Assembly: GCF_963966145.1 (NCBI RefSeq)
Contig: NC_091047.1
Coordinates: 16,368,001 to 16,432,000 of the forward strand
Source: Tenebrio molitor
Lineage: Eukaryota > Arthropoda > Insecta > Coleoptera > Tenebrionidae
Length of the DNA stretch: 64,000 nt
Reading direction: 5' to 3'
The notes beneath the pieces are model-generated. The model had not been told where the DNA came from. It saw only the letters and a program-made list of their open reading frames with translations, and did not search any database. Both the position numbers and the translations under genes were made by a program. Each line of letters starts with the position of its first letter. Position 1 is the stretch's first letter. Of the stretch, positions 1-12,251 are shown piece by piece.

Positions 1-233
1 TAGTACCAACTGTTGCATGTTTTATAGTCATTTATGTAATAAACAAGTAAGAGTACTATGGCGGCCAAAAATTTTTGGCCGTCACTTTCTTGACATTCAA
101 GTAAAATGTAAATAAACCTTTAGGAATCGTAACCCCACTTTCGATTCTTGTCATTTTGACAATCAATTTAAACTGTTTGAAGCTCAGATATTCCAAAAAT
201 CCGAGATGAATGAACAAAATTAGAGCAATCGTA
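1..233. other. left edge, no gene seen
   Basis: No coding region is recognised here. Around position 59 a short stretch beginning TGGCGGCCAAAAA resembles the end of the foldback element that starts at 1290, so this may be the clipped end of a related element. Confidence 0.4.
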
Positions 234-479
234 CTATTCCGGACACGGAATCTTGGCCACAACTGATATTTAACTGACAAATATGTGTGAACTGGCCTTT
301 ATTGAATATAACCCAACTTTTGACTCGATAATGCAATTTCCTTGCTTTTTTGATGTCACAAGAAAAACTTCAAAGTGATTTTTAATAATAATTGTCATTT
401 ATTAATGACACTTATGATTGGTTTACATCATTTTTTTTAGAAATGTCTAATGTTGGCCAAGATTCCGTGTCCGGAATAG
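234..479. mobile_element. Tc1/mariner-type MITE
   Basis: The two ends are inverted copies of about 26 bp beginning CTATTCCGGACACGGAATCT, and TA dinucleotides flank the element at 232-233 and 480-481. The 246-bp body has no coding capacity. Inverted ends plus TA duplication are the mark of non-autonomous Tc1/mariner derivatives. Confidence 0.8.
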
Positions 480-485
480 TACCGA

Positions 486-596
486 GCGATCATTTAAAAA
501 ATAAATCGAGTTTGCTTTGGAGCCTATGCTATAGCATGGGTTGCCGTAGGTAACACTGGGTAACACGCCGACTCGATTTATTTTTTAATTGATCGC
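486..596. mobile_element. hairpin MITE, copy a
   Basis: This 111-bp element begins GCGATCATTTAAAAAATAAA and ends with its near inverse. A second copy at 54962-55062 shares the arms and the centre. It lies a few bases from the neighbouring MITE end at 479, and the other copy likewise lies about 10 bp from a mariner-type end. Confidence 0.75.
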
Positions 597-889
597 ACGT
601 GCGGGAAGACGATGTTCCCGCATGAGCGCGTTTTTAAAGCACGGGCGACGAAGGAGCGAGTGCCTTTAATTAATGCGCAAATGAACGGAAGATGTCTTCA
701 CGCAAGTGGTTCGTACAATATTTTTTGTACGAAAATTAAATTAATTTTTTTTTGTTTTAATACATTAAACATAAACGAACATAAAACCAAGTAGGCAGTG
801 ATCTTTGGTTATTGGAAACAATTGCTTCACTTGATATTTCAATTTTTGCAAAAATTTGTGAATTTTGTAGGAACAATATTATTGTTTAT

Positions 890-990
890 TTTATGTTGAT
901 AAGCACTGCACTATTACTTGATAGTAATATCCGTAATAGTGTATGTACTCCGGCAAAATTGCCGTGCCGCCGGGTGGAGGTGGGATACGA
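890..990 (+). mobile_element. 3' end of R4/Dong-like non-LTR element, copy 1
   Basis: About 100 bp match the 3' untranslated end of the retroelement copies at 30.6, 31.8 and 42.4 kb. The shared region contains two stem-loops: CTATTAC pairs with GTAATAG, and CGGCAA pairs with TTGCCG. It stops after GGGATACGA, where the 31.75-kb copy runs into an A-rich tail. Only the terminus is present, as expected for extreme 5' truncation during target-primed reverse transcription. Confidence 0.7.
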
Positions 991-1289
991 AGATTAGTAT
1001 TTTATAAATCAATTTCAGTTCGGCCCATTGTACAAAACAAAATAATCACGGAGTTAGAGCAAAAATAAGTTTATTAAATTTACTACGTGGCTTGCCAAGT
1101 AGGCTGACGTAATGTAAACTCAACAAGCTTCAAACGGTAATAATTTTCAATGGACACCTTTTCAAATAAAGAAATGATTAAATGGGAGAGATTTTGAAAA
1201 ATGGGCAGTTTTATTTCATAAACATAAAACATAGGACATCATAATTACATCAAAATAAATAAAATTCTACTTCAACAATTATGTAACTA

Positions 1290-3153
1290 TGGCGGACAAT
1301 AAATTTAGGCCGGCAAATTTCAGACGTTTCAAAAAAGTTAATGCAAGCGACCATTTATTGTCATTAATCATTATGACTGATGTGTTAGTTTGTCAAACTG
1401 AATGTTTATCAAGCTAGTCCAATCAATAGGAAGTTTTACCTTGCAAAAGGTACAAAAAAGTTTATACTTGGCAGGTATCTTCTATCAGGCATATTATTAA
1501 TGTTGTTGAGTTTGCGACCTTGGGGGGGTTGCCGCTCGCCCCGCCATACTGGAGAATAGGGGTGCAAAATCACATTTTTGCGATTATTTCATTATCCGTG
1601 CGAGATACCTCTATCTAAGTTATTATAGAAAATGTAGAGCATGCAATTCTCTACATTTTTTGTTCTTTATGTTTTTTTGTCAGATCAATAGTTTCGTAGT
1701 TACAGCGTGTAGAAATCGAGAATTTCTTTTATTTTTGTATTTTTTATTCTGTTCCACACCACCACAGAGGTAGAGCAATAGGGTGCGTTTTTTTTTATGT
1801 GGTGTCCCCAGTGGGCATAGTCCACGATGCAGTAGAAATTTACTGTTTTTTTACTCTTTTTGATCTCTTTGTGTCGTAGACGGACCCTAATGATCTGGAT
1901 CGAACGGTATAGATGAGCTGAATTCATCAGAGTTTATGAATTCGGGAATTCCTCTTGAGAATTTTCCTCTTGTTCCTCAGGGTCATCATCATCATCATCA
2001 AGATCATCTGGCGTTTGTCAAAATAGAAATTCATTGATTTCAGGTATTTGTTCGTCTTGATCTTCAGATTCTGGAACGTCTGTGATTATTTCATTATCCG
2101 TGCGAGATACGTATATCTAACTACTTACAAAAAATGTAGAACATATAATTTTCTACAATTTTTGTTCTTTACGTTTTTTTTTGTCAGATCAATAGTTTCG
2201 TAGTTACAGCCTGTAGAAATCGAGCATTTATTGTTTGTTCGTCTACGGGAATATCGGACTCCAACGTGTATACTAATGAAACAGGTAAACGCCAAATGAT
2301 CCTGATGATGATGATGATGACCCTGAGGAACAAGAGGAAAATTCTCAAGAGGAATTCTCGAATTCATAAACTCTGATGAATTCAGCTCATCTAAACCGAT
2401 CGATCCAGATCATTTGGATCCGTCTACGTTACAAAGAGATCAAAAAGAGTAAAACAGTAAATTTCTACTGCATCGTAGACTATGCCCACCGGGGACACTA
2501 CGTAAAAAAAAAATGCACCCTATTGCTGTACCTCTATGGTGGTGTGGAAAAGAATAAAAAGTACAAAAATAATAGAAATTCTCGATTTCTACACGCTGTA
2601 ACTACGAAACTATTGATCTGACAAAAAAACATAAAGAACAAAAAGTGAAGAGAATTGTACGCTCTACATTTTTTATAATAACTTAGATAGACGTATCTCG
2701 CACGGATAATGAAATAATCGCAAAAATGTGATTTTCCACCCCTATTCTCCAGTATGGCGGGGAGAGCGACAACCCCCCAAGGTCGCAAACTCGGCAATAT
2801 TAATAATATGCCTAATAGAAGATACCTGCCAAGTATAAACTTTTCTGTACCTTTTGCAAGGTGGAGCCATTTTTATGTCTCTATTGACTGGACTAAGCTG
2901 TTTGGCGTTTCCTTCGCCCTTTTCGTAACTTTCAGATCATGACGCACTAGCATTACTGATTTGTAGTACGTTATCTCTGTTTGTAGTAGCACTTCTCTCT
3001 GGTGCACGCTTCTTTTCCCAATTTTAATTTTGATTATCCCTGTCACGATGACAAGAATGACAAAAATCGAAAATGGGGTTAGTTGAACATAATGCCAGCT
3101 TCACATTTTGATGTCAAGGCAATGACAGGCCGGCCTAAATTTATTGTCCGCCA
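1290..3153. mobile_element. large foldback element (1.86 kb)
   Basis: The ends are inverted (TGGCGGACAATAAATTTAGG and its complement) with TA on both sides (1288-1289 and 3154-3155). Beyond the termini, nearly the whole element folds back: about 1464-2010 is inverted at 2290-2840, including a GAT/ATC repeat run coding for Asp-rich residues. The roughly 280-bp spacer (2011-2290) carries a third copy of the segment near 1600-1720. The arms hold short remnants of reading frames, including an acidic Asp/Glu/Gln tract, but no recognisable transposase. It probably arose by inverted duplication of a longer element. Confidence 0.75.
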
Positions 3154-3442
3154 TAGTACCTACTTTAATTATTTTTGAATTTTCATTTCATAAACTGTTC
3201 AAACTGTCTTCCATAGGCTGTAAGACACTAAACTAACCAAGACGATCATAAAAATTTTGTCGAAATTATTTTATTCTGTAGTATAAAATAAACTTAAATT
3301 GATTTATAAAATAAAATATCTTACTAATCTAATATTCTGCAAAATTTCACTTAAAAATTCCTGTTAAAAATCCTATTAACACGATCCAAAGTTTTTGTCA
3401 TGTAAATCCCTATGGCCAGCGTTAAAAAAAAGGCACTGTATA

Positions 3443-6242
3443 CAGTGGCGGCTGGTCAGGGGTGGCAGATACGGCAGTGCCGACCCAGAAATTTATTTGA
3501 AAAGAACACAATTCAAAACAGTTCATTTATACTTTTTTTTTTAAACAAGTTTCATCATTTATATCTCTCTAATATGCATATATTTTTCAAATTTTATGAC
3601 ATTAGCCCTTACTGGAGATTTAAAGGTCCATTAATTCATGGTCCCAGTATCCCGTAAAAGTGAGCGCATTAAAATAAATATACGCGTGAGCATGTCCGAT
3701 GAAATTGCACGCTGTTTGGGTTTGGGTCGGCAAGTAGTACCAGATCTAGATCCGCGACAGCGAGAGTTGCGTTAAATGCACCGATGCTTGCTTGCCAGAT
3801 GCGCAGAACGTCGAGATTATTGCAATGCGGTTCCCTAGTTGGTACTGCATGCCGTACCGCACCGCTTTTCAGTCTTTAAATTCATAGATTCGAATTGTTT
3901 TTTTTTAACGAATCACTTAATTCTCATTGATCTTATTAATTAAAAAGTAACATTTTTAGTTGTTAATAAAATAATAGAAATTTGTATTTATTGAGAAAAC
4001 AGCTGTGGGTTTTTGTGAACATTTTCAATAAAGCACTACATAATTAAAACCTCCTAGCTCCTATTTTTTTTTATACCTTTAAATATCAATTTAATATTTA
4101 CAGACCATAAGAAGCTTTAATATTATGTTTAAGTTTTCTTCTTCTTCACTAAGTTCGATGAAGAAGAAATATTTAATAAAATTATTGCTCTTAAATTAAA
4201 TGTTACATTTAGAAATTTAAAAAAAAATCTATAGAAAAATAATGAAACTGAAATAATATAATTTAACTGAAAATGTAAGTTGATTGGCATTTGGCTTTGG
4301 CATAAAAATAGGAATTTGTTAGGAAGTATTGGGTGGCGACAGCGATTCAGTTTCTGGGTACGGCAGCGCCGTACCTCATTAACGCAGAGTAAGGGTTTTT
4401 GTTAGCACTCAACAGTTTGACGTTTAAATTGTGTTACTTTAATTTTTATTGTTCCGTGTTAATAATGGCAAATGTTCGACAAGTGGTGAGCAATAATAAT
4501 TCAGATACTCTAGATTTTTTACTGAGAAATAAATTCTCTTCATTATTTTACGATGACAAACTGTTTGTTAAGGATTTGAAACGGCCTCGTCCTGCATATC
4601 AAATTTAGTAATTTAGTAAAGCGGACAGCTCCAATCGTGGTTTTTGTGTTTCATGCTATGAAAAGTGCAAGTGGATTACAGGTAGCGAAATTAGGAATAG
4701 ATTGTTTTGTTGGCCGTGCTTACTTTTTTCTGAGCAACGTCCAGATCCGTGAAACTAACTGTACAGGCTTTAACAATCGTAAAGAGATCGGTAGGGCACT
4801 GCAAAAACACGGTATTTCAAAAGATACTAACATTTAAATTATTTGGAAGAAAACAAAATATTGCAAACGTCTTAGACAATGCACATCGCCAAAGTGTTAT
4901 TAATTGGACGATTAATTGACATCACTACATATTTATTTAGGAACACAAGAGCTAGCGTTTGGAGGGCATAAACGAAAATTCATTTAATCAGGGCAATTTT
5001 AGAGAACTTGCAAAATTATTAAGTGGCATAATGATAAATTTAAACAATTTTTAGACGAATCCACTGGTTTGTCCAAGACCATACAAAATGAGATCATTCA
5101 AAGTATTAATAATGTAATTATAATTACAGTTGAGGATGAAGTAAAGAGCGCCCCTTGTTTTTCATGGCAAACATAACTTTGCCTACTCGTGGTATTATAT
5201 GTGATATTTTTTTTTGGAATTTGGTTTTCTTTTACATTTTTATAGTTGTTTCGCTACGTTTTTTTTTTTTATAAATTATTAGTTACCTACGTTACCTTAC
5301 CAAATTCCTTAATCCTCCCCTCCTAGCAAGCATTGCTCTAGCGGGAGCGGGTGCAACTGAACTGCGCACAAAACTCATTAGATCCTTAATCCAACACTCG
5401 AACTGCGCTCAAGAAATTTACTCTACCTGAACTGACCTTTACAAACACCTAAACTGCGCTCAGTATCCAAAGGGATTCGAGAGATGATATTGATAAAAAC
5501 ACGTTTTCCATATTTACCCTTTCAGTAAAACTAAAATTCACAAATAACTTAGTTACTTAATTCCCTTATTTATAATTTTTTCTCAACTTCTTACCACTCC
5601 TTCCAGCGCCCAGTAAACGTATTCTGAAAATTTTTATTGGTCATCGTCTCATCGTCCTTCTCGGTTCTCCTATCTGAATGTTCAATGGACAACTATTTAA
5701 TCTTTTGACCTCCCGATAGTTGATAGTTAAATTCTTTTTGGAAATTGAAAATGTTGGTTTATGATGCTGCTTCTAATAATTCCGCCGACAAGTACCTACT
5801 TTCGGTACGTACAATTCTCAAACAATTGGTTAAATCCCATCATTCGACGTCTATTTGTCGCCGTCCTGTGGCAAAACCCACAGGAGGCAACGTGGAACCA
5901 AGTAAATGTATAATCAATTTAGTAAGTACCTGCATAAGTGCTGAGCGCAGTTCAGTTGAGGATTAAGCAACCCTACTAATGACCTGACTACCTGTTCCTA
6001 ATCTGTGCGCAGTTCGAGTGCCTCCGCTCTAGCTAGACCTTCCTCTTGGTTCTTGCTGAACAGTGAATTTGTTCTTTATCAAAAAAAAAGTTTTTTTTTT
6101 AATTTCTATTATATTATTATTATTATTATTATTAAACATTATTTTAAATAAATATGGAACAAATACGGCGACAACTTTGAGCATTTAAAAAAAATACCAA
6201 CGAATCTGCCGTACCAGCTGAAATTGTTACGAGCCGCCACTG
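3443..6242 (+). mobile_element. decayed hAT transposon with 8-bp target duplication
   Basis: The ends are CAGTGGCGGCT and AGCCGCCACTG, flanked by an exact 8-bp duplication ACTGTATA at 3435-3442 and 6243-6250, which is the hAT signature. Transposase remnants lie on the plus strand. Near 4650-4740 is a TTF/zinc-finger-like stretch (residues like CYEKCKW, then FCWPCLLFSEQ), as in ZMYM1-like, DUF4371-containing hAT proteins. At about 5040-5140 is a segment reading STGLSKTIQNEIIQSI, typical of the following domain. Stops and frameshifts interrupt it and the catalytic part is not found. The rest, including about 5150-6180, is AT-rich with no gene. Confidence 0.85.
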
Positions 6243-6250
6243 ACTGTATA

Positions 6251-6846
6251 GGTATTTTTTTTTTAGTAGTGGACAAGCGGTTTTGCTATATCTATTTGTT
6301 TTTATTATTAATTTTGCCGTGTGAAAATAAAACCAAATTATTTCTTGTAAAGGTAAAAATTTTGCACTTTTGTGTTCTGAACTGTAGTTCAGTTTTACGT
6401 TTATAAATATTATTGATCAGTCTAGCCACCACACGACAAATACACCATACACCTGTGTAGAGTGGTCTGTTCGGTCGTGCGGTAGTCCGGTATCTCTGGT
6501 CCGGTGGTACAGGGATGGTAAATGTGGATGGTACTACCACTACCACTATACTGTGGTACTACTTGCTCGATGACAGAAGTGACAGAACAACAAATAAACA
6601 AATACGTCTCAGGAAGAATACTAGTTCGGTTGCGTTGTGATTTTATTGTGGTAAACGTTAAGAGGTAACAACAAATTGTGATTATTTGAGGACGTTAATG
6701 TTTATTTTTTACTTATGAAGCGGTTCAGGTTTAAAGTGATGATTATTTAAATAGCAAGAAGTTAACGTAGAGGTTATGTTGTTTATATTTCAATGTTAGT
6801 GCTTAATTTGAACATTTCTCATCTCTCTACGCTATAAAACTCATAG
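6251..6846 (+). promoter_or_regulatory. upstream and 5' UTR region of the NEURL2-like gene
   Basis: This stretch lies between the hAT duplication and the start codon of the neuralized gene. No TATA box at a convincing distance was found. It contains a purine/pyrimidine-biased GGTGGTAC/TACCACTA-rich stretch near 6500-6560. The transcription start cannot be placed by eye. Confidence 0.35.
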
Positions 6847-7744
6847 ATGCACTCGAATAAGAATAATTCGAAAACTTCTCAGTCCGAAGTTCGCGAAGAA
6901 TGTTCAAAAACGAACAGAAGTTCAGTGACGAGGTTCCACCCTTATCACGGCGAAAACATTGTGTTAACCGAAGACAATACTGTCGCTTATCGTCGGAAAA
7001 GTTTTCAAAATGCACTCACGTTCAGTGAAAAACCGTTGTCGCCTGGTGAAATTTTTCTAGTGGAAATTGAAGCCAACGAAAGAGGATGGAGTGGTCACAT
7101 GCGCTTAGGATTGACTCAACTCAGCCCGTTATCGATAAGCCGCAACGGTTCGATGCCCGAATACGCCCTTCCAGATTTAGTGGAGAGCTACAACAGGGGT
7201 ACTTCTTGGATTTATGGAATCAGTAAAGCTCACAACAAAGCATTCGAACATCGGACTAATAACTCGGTGACGCAGAAACAAAAACATTTTGTCAGTGACG
7301 GTGATTCGTTAAGGACGCGATTTGGAAATGTTCCAATGAGTCTTTTAAAACCCACAAGGCCTAACAAGGATGATATTTTACCAACTGATGTTGGAAGTAG
7401 AATTGGTGTTATGTATTTGCCTACAGGTCCCTTAGAAGCAGATATGCACTACATAATCAATGGAGAGGATCAAGGGGTTTGTGTTAAACACATTCCATAT
7501 ATGAGCGCTCCTTTATATGTTGTAGTTGATGTTTATGGCACTACAAAAAAAGTACGAATTGTACAGTTGTACGGAGGTAGGCTTGAATTTGTGTTGGTTA
7601 CATGAGGTCATGTTAATTTAATTTTCAGTTCCTACACTGCAGGCAGCTTGTCGGGACGCCATCTTATCTCATATTACAAAAAAAGCCGTATCATCATTAC
7701 CCTTGCCGAATCTTCTGAAAAAGTACCTTTTATATCAGTCTTAA
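6847..7744 (+). CDS. NEURL2: neuralized-like protein 2 (NHR domain + SOCS box)
   Basis: Two exons, 6847-7576 and 7629-7744, are separated by a 52-bp GT-AG intron in phase 1. They encode 281 residues, close to the usual size of NEURL2. Residues from about 30 (FHPYHG...) to about 240 form a neuralized homology repeat, with motifs such as GEIFLVEIEANERGWSGHMR and the GSRIGVMY segment. The second exon encodes a SOCS box (about residues 247-279, LQAACRDAI then SLPLPNLLKKYLL), the adaptor that recruits elongin B/C and a cullin-5 E3 ubiquitin ligase. The family acts as a substrate receptor for ubiquitination; the vertebrate member Ozz works in muscle, and insects have a single-NHR SOCS relative. Reading without the intron would lose the SOCS box. 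A possible poly(A) signal AATAAA is at 7850. Substrate and tissue cannot be judged from sequence. Confidence 0.92.
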
Positions 7745-8682
7745 GAATCTTTAATAAAAATGATCTCTATGTATTCTCTCACTGCCTGATTTGTCTTTAT
7801 TCCATTTTTTCCATAAGTATATTAAAGTACTTCTTTTTTCAACATCTAATAATAAAATTGTACTTTATCCATCAAAATCGCGTTCTTAAAGCAGCACTTT
7901 AATCTTAAGGCTTGATAAAATGTTATTTTATTCACTGCTGAATAATGTAATAATAATCCACTTTTTATTTAAAGACGGGGTTAAATGATATCTTTACCGT
8001 TTTAGGTTTTAGATGTTCAGACAAATAATACCAAGTACATACCTCCTTCATGACACCTTTTACATTTTTCACAGTTTTCCATTTACAAAGTGGAAATTTA
8101 TTTCTAGACATTTTGTAGATTTTTCAGTTAATAATGTTACTTGTTTGTAAAAAAAAAACACAATAGCAACGAGCTGGGTACGATCTACTAAAAACAGTTG
8201 TAAAAATGTAATTGTGTCAAACAGTTTTCCTAATTTCTGTCAACTGTATTTCCAAAAAAATTTTTTTTCAGGAAACAAATAGTTATTTAATCAATTAAAC
8301 CCATAAAAAAAGTCCCATATTTGGTAATAAAAAACTACTATTATTTAACGAGTTTGTGTGTAAATTGGTCTTTTTTTTGGTATGAGTGGGCCATTCGAAA
8401 TGAATGCCTTAACAGCTTTGTTAAAACAGCAAATTAGAAACAGAATGATTTCGCGATTTTGATATACAAATAACTAAAGTCCATTCAAAAATCAAAAAAC
8501 CACCACTTGTTGCTTTACGTTGGTAAAATTAAAAAATCCTATACTTGGGCCAACCAACAAATATAGTAATAAAACCGCCTCCTAGTACCCGCGTATTTTA
8601 AATAGCAGCTTCCAATTGGCTTATTCAAAACGTGCGCAGATTTTCGAAAGCCTGATGTACAGCCGCGATCAATAAATTTTGG
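7745..8682. other. 3' UTR and intergenic, no gene seen
   Basis: The NEURL2-like 3' UTR is followed by AT-rich sequence. Near 8340-8400 there is a stretch (AACTCG..TGTGTAAATTGG...GAGTGGGCCA) that recurs near 16.06 kb and 43.14 kb, so it belongs to an interspersed repeat. Confidence 0.5.
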
Positions 8683-10134
8683 CACTATAGTCTATTTTTT
8701 CCTGGTAGTCGCGTGCGTGCGCATTTACAAAATCCTGCAACGAAATGCCTCTTTCCTATTGGTTACTTTATTTTTCTACTTACACTAGAGAAATGTGCAA
8801 TATTACAGTGTTCTGTACTGTCAATCAGGTCCAAGCTGCCATTTTTGTTTCATCGTGTCTTAGTTTTCCTTTCGTGTTTTGTGTGTATTTTGTGTTGTGT
8901 CCGTTTATTTATTAAAAAAACAGTTCTTAGAGGTTAAGAAGTTTTTATATGTCAACAAGATGTCTTAATTTCGATCACCAAACGGCGTAAGTTGGATTTA
9001 TGCTAACATCAAGTAACAGTTTTTTTATTAATGCATATTTATAGCAAATTTCTCACAAGCCGAGAAAGAAATGATCGTTAAAGTATTTCGTGGGATCTCC
9101 AAGGATTTTGCCGAGTTAACCAAGACGACTCAAATGGAAAAAACTGCAGATTATACTGGTATTGATTTCTGAGTTTTTTTTTGTTGTATCACAGCTTAAT
9201 TACTTTGTGTTGAAGGTTGTGGATTTAGAACCATTCAATGATACTTGGCGGAAGAAAAGAAGTATGGGCAATTACAGGCACCGAAGAAACCTGATAGGAA
9301 ATGGATGAACATCAAAAATATCTTATTCGAAAAACAGTGCACTCATTTTTCTCTGCAAACGGAATTCCTACAATTGATGCTGTGTACAGGGAAGTGCAAA
9401 ACAATGAAGAAATTCCAAACATCAGTTGTTCTAAGCTTTATAATGTTTTACACGAATTAAAATTCAAGTAAGTACATACATTGTTTTCAATTAACTGTAA
9501 ACATTGAAATCTATGTTTATTTCAAATAGCACAAATAACGAAACAGAAAAAGCCTGTTAATAGAAAGAGAAGACATATCTTGACGAAGAAGATATTTACG
9601 GGAAATAAAAAAAATACGCCAAGAAGGAAGACCTTTTCTCTTGCAAGATACATGGTTATTAGAAATGATTGTAGTCGAAGCAGGCCATGTCCATGTTATG
9701 AAATTTTTGCCGCTTTCACGTGAACTGACAATTATTGTCGATGTCACTGTAATTTTTTTTTAGATGAAAAGTGCGGTGTTGATTATTTTATTTTATTTTT
9801 TTTTAAATTAACGATTGAATCCAAAAGTATCGAGTTGTTTTGTACCCAATTTAACTCCTGTGTGTATAAAATAAAAAATGTTGTACATATAATATTTGTT
9901 ATCAATTTTTCCACGAGTTGATTCATAAACTTTTTTGTTTACATTTTACAAATTATACAAAAATTAAATCATAAACATGAGTTTTAATCTGCAACCACAA
10001 ATACTGATCCCCCTAGATAATATGCAACCAAAAATACTAACAATTCCTGCATCCTGCTAAAAATCTTAGCTATGTGATTCTACCTTTCGGAGATGCGCAC
10101 GCACGCGCCTACCAGGAAAAAATAGACTTTAGTG
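8683..10134 (+). mobile_element. decayed TIR transposon with IS630/Tc1-type transposase remnants
   Basis: Inverted ends of about 40 bp (8683-8722 and 10094-10134, inner parts TATTTTTTCCTGGTAG) enclose scattered coding remnants. These are a segment near 9050-9160 (AEKEMIVKVFRGI), one near 9245-9470, and one near 9550-9640 reading IEREDI and RRRYLREIKK..., the motif that precedes the first catalytic Asp in insect DDE_3-type transposases. A partial MITE copy (about 9661-9860) interrupts it. Stops and missing catalytic residues show it is inactive. The ends also read CACTA...TAGTG, but no 3-bp duplication is present, so a CACTA assignment is not supported. Confidence 0.6.
9661..9860 (-). mobile_element. 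partial copy of the 19.6-kb MITE family
   Basis: The sequence beginning TTATTAGAAATGATTGTAGT matches, in inverse orientation, one half of the element at 19626-19948, including the GAAAAGTGCGGTG segment. It sits inside the older transposase relic, so it arrived later. Confidence 0.6.
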
Positions 10135-10559
10135 TCATCGTGCTGTCATACATTCTAAAACGACCTTAATTTTGATTGTGTCAATTTTGAAAATGTGAAT
10201 GTCAGATTTACCGACAAAACATTCCAGAAGTTTTAAAAATCAGACAAATGGAATAGAACGAGGTTTTAATTAATAAAAAATAAATAAATAAAAACCATTA
10301 ACTTAATATTTCGGCAGTTTGACCACGTGTTTATGTTTGTTTTCCTTGGCATTTTTCGATTTGTATTACAAAATAGTTTTTTTTTTTTTCAAGACATAAG
10401 AATAACAAATGGCAAAGAACCTGCTTCATTGTGAAACAGGCTTCGGCGTATATCGTTATACCTAGTGGTCGCCAACACTCTAATAGCAGACCTTTTTTGC
10501 TCGCTATTGCAGTCGGCTCATAAAAAACTGGTTTGTTGAGATGACACGCGCGATGTGCA
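10135..10559. other. no gene seen
   Basis: AT-rich sequence with poly-T runs. No coding, RNA or repeat structure was recognised apart from general similarity to neighbouring MITE sequence. Confidence 0.4.
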
Positions 10560-10775
10560 TACAGGAGCGTATTCAAAATATATTAACGATTGAATCTGAA
10601 TAAGTGAGTATACACCGTTCACACATGGGAGTTAAATTGGGTGCAAAACAACTCAATATGTTCACATCAAGTTGATGTTTTTTTATGTGGAGCGGCAACC
10701 ATAAATTTTACATTCAGTTTTCACGCCTACTTCGACTACAATCATTTAGAATAACCCTGTATTTAGAATTTTGTT
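10560..10775 (+). mobile_element. half copy of the 19.6-kb MITE family
   Basis: The segment from ATTAACGATTGAAT to AGAATAACCCTGTAT matches the end of the MITE at 19626-19948 (inverse orientation), including the GCGGCAACCATAAATTTTAC part. Only one terminus is present. Confidence 0.6.
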
Positions 10776-10971
10776 TTTGGCAAGGGATGCTCATACCTCC
10801 CCGCGGTTCTTGCTGGGCAATAAAAATTAGATTTATAATATATTATATGTTTGTACATTTTCCTGAATACGCTCCTGATTGCACGCGTCTTATTAATTTG
10901 CAGCTGTGTCGGAACCTTTGTCTTGTTTTTAAAATCCTGTTTTGTTTTATTTTGAGGCTGCTACTAAAGTG

Positions 10972-11308
10972 TTGGCAGCATATATGTAGTACTTCTATAT
11001 TGCCAGCTCCCTATCTTGCCCAATGTGCTGTAAGTGGGAAAACAGTAAAGGATGGCCTCGGTACTTGGCCCATTCTACGCATGTGCAAGTATAAGTGCGG
11101 CAATGTTACCTCGAAGACAGAAAGTGACAGTTTCGTTGACAGAAAGTATAAACATCTCTGATTCGTTTAGAAGAGGTCTGAGAGGCATGCGTATTACAAC
11201 TTCGGTACCGAGAGATTTGAGATAGCGATATCTAGCTATACCGTAATGTTTTCCCGGTGTTTCTCTCTTTTACTGGCAATATAGAAGTACTACATATATG
11301 GTTGGCAG
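10972..11308. mobile_element. short inverted-repeat element
   Basis: Arms of about 30 bp (10977-11006 and 11273-11303, core GTAGTACTTCTATATTGCCA) face each other across about 270 bp. This looks like a MITE; no target duplication could be defined. Confidence 0.55.
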
Positions 11309-11315
11309 GTACTAT

Positions 11316-12235
11316 ACGAGAGGCTAAATAACCCAGGACGATCCTAACCAATACGCATGCGTTAGTAACTTGGGTGCTTTGTTGTTACATGCTGTACTGC
11401 GTGCTGCTTGTAAGGCAAAGAACAGTAGATGAGTAGAACACAAACTAAAGATATAACTATATTTTTAGAATCTTTTAATAGGTCTATTATTGTATTCAAT
11501 TTGGAATCGTGTATGGCCATCTATTAAAGCACTCGTAGTTTAATGGATCTCTAAGAAAATGTTTATCAATATTTCAGTGTATTATTGTCATTTACACCAA
11601 AAAACTTCCAATACTAATGTTCAAACTCTACTTTTTAACATATGTTGCAGATGTAGTTGCATCCGTTACCTTGAATTACCAATTACATAATACAAAATTC
11701 CCTAGAATTTGAAAATTTATTTTTTTTATTTAAAAAGTAAAAAAAAATCTAAAAAATAACATAAAAAACTCGCCTACAGGTCGTTTTCTAGACCTGGGAT
11801 TCGTGCGCCAAATCAACCCTTATAAAACTCGTTGTCCAAACATTTCATCACAGTTTTTTTAGCAGCAACATCTAAAATCGTTTCCACGGAAACGCATACA
11901 TTTCAGGAAGGCGTGTGTGATTGGTTATCTTAAAATCGTTTTCATTTCAAAACTAATATACCTACTTTTCACGTTTGTTGTTGTAGAATCCTTGTTGGAC
12001 TAAATATTAAAATTCACAGTTAACAGCTGACGCGCGAGTGATGGGACACCCTGTATAAATGAGTTTACTACATAAAAAAGGTCTTTTATTGTATTGTTTC
12101 TTATTAGATACGCAAGTGTTGTTCTAATTTTTAAACAATAAATTTGCGATAACGTGAACGTCAAATTTAAATAACGCGCAAAATTATAGGACTTGCGCAC
12201 AAGTATGGAATGGCCTGGGTCATTTAGCCTCTCGT
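11316..12235 (+). mobile_element. ACGAGAGGC element, copy 1 (longer form)
   Basis: The element begins ACGAGAGGCTAAATAACCC and ends with the near inverse (...GCCTCTCGT). It is a direct repeat of 12509-13285 and contains about 170 bp (near 11460-11640) absent from that copy. The 8 bases on its two sides do not match, unlike copy 2, which suggests rearrangement between copies or decay. Confidence 0.8.
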
Positions 12236-12251
12236 TATATCGTTCTACGCA

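Noticed and set aside
8683..10134. CACTA-type (En/Spm) transposon
   Set aside because: The ends read CACTA...TAGTG, but there is no 3-bp target duplication, and the coding remnants resemble IS630/Tc1-type transposase.
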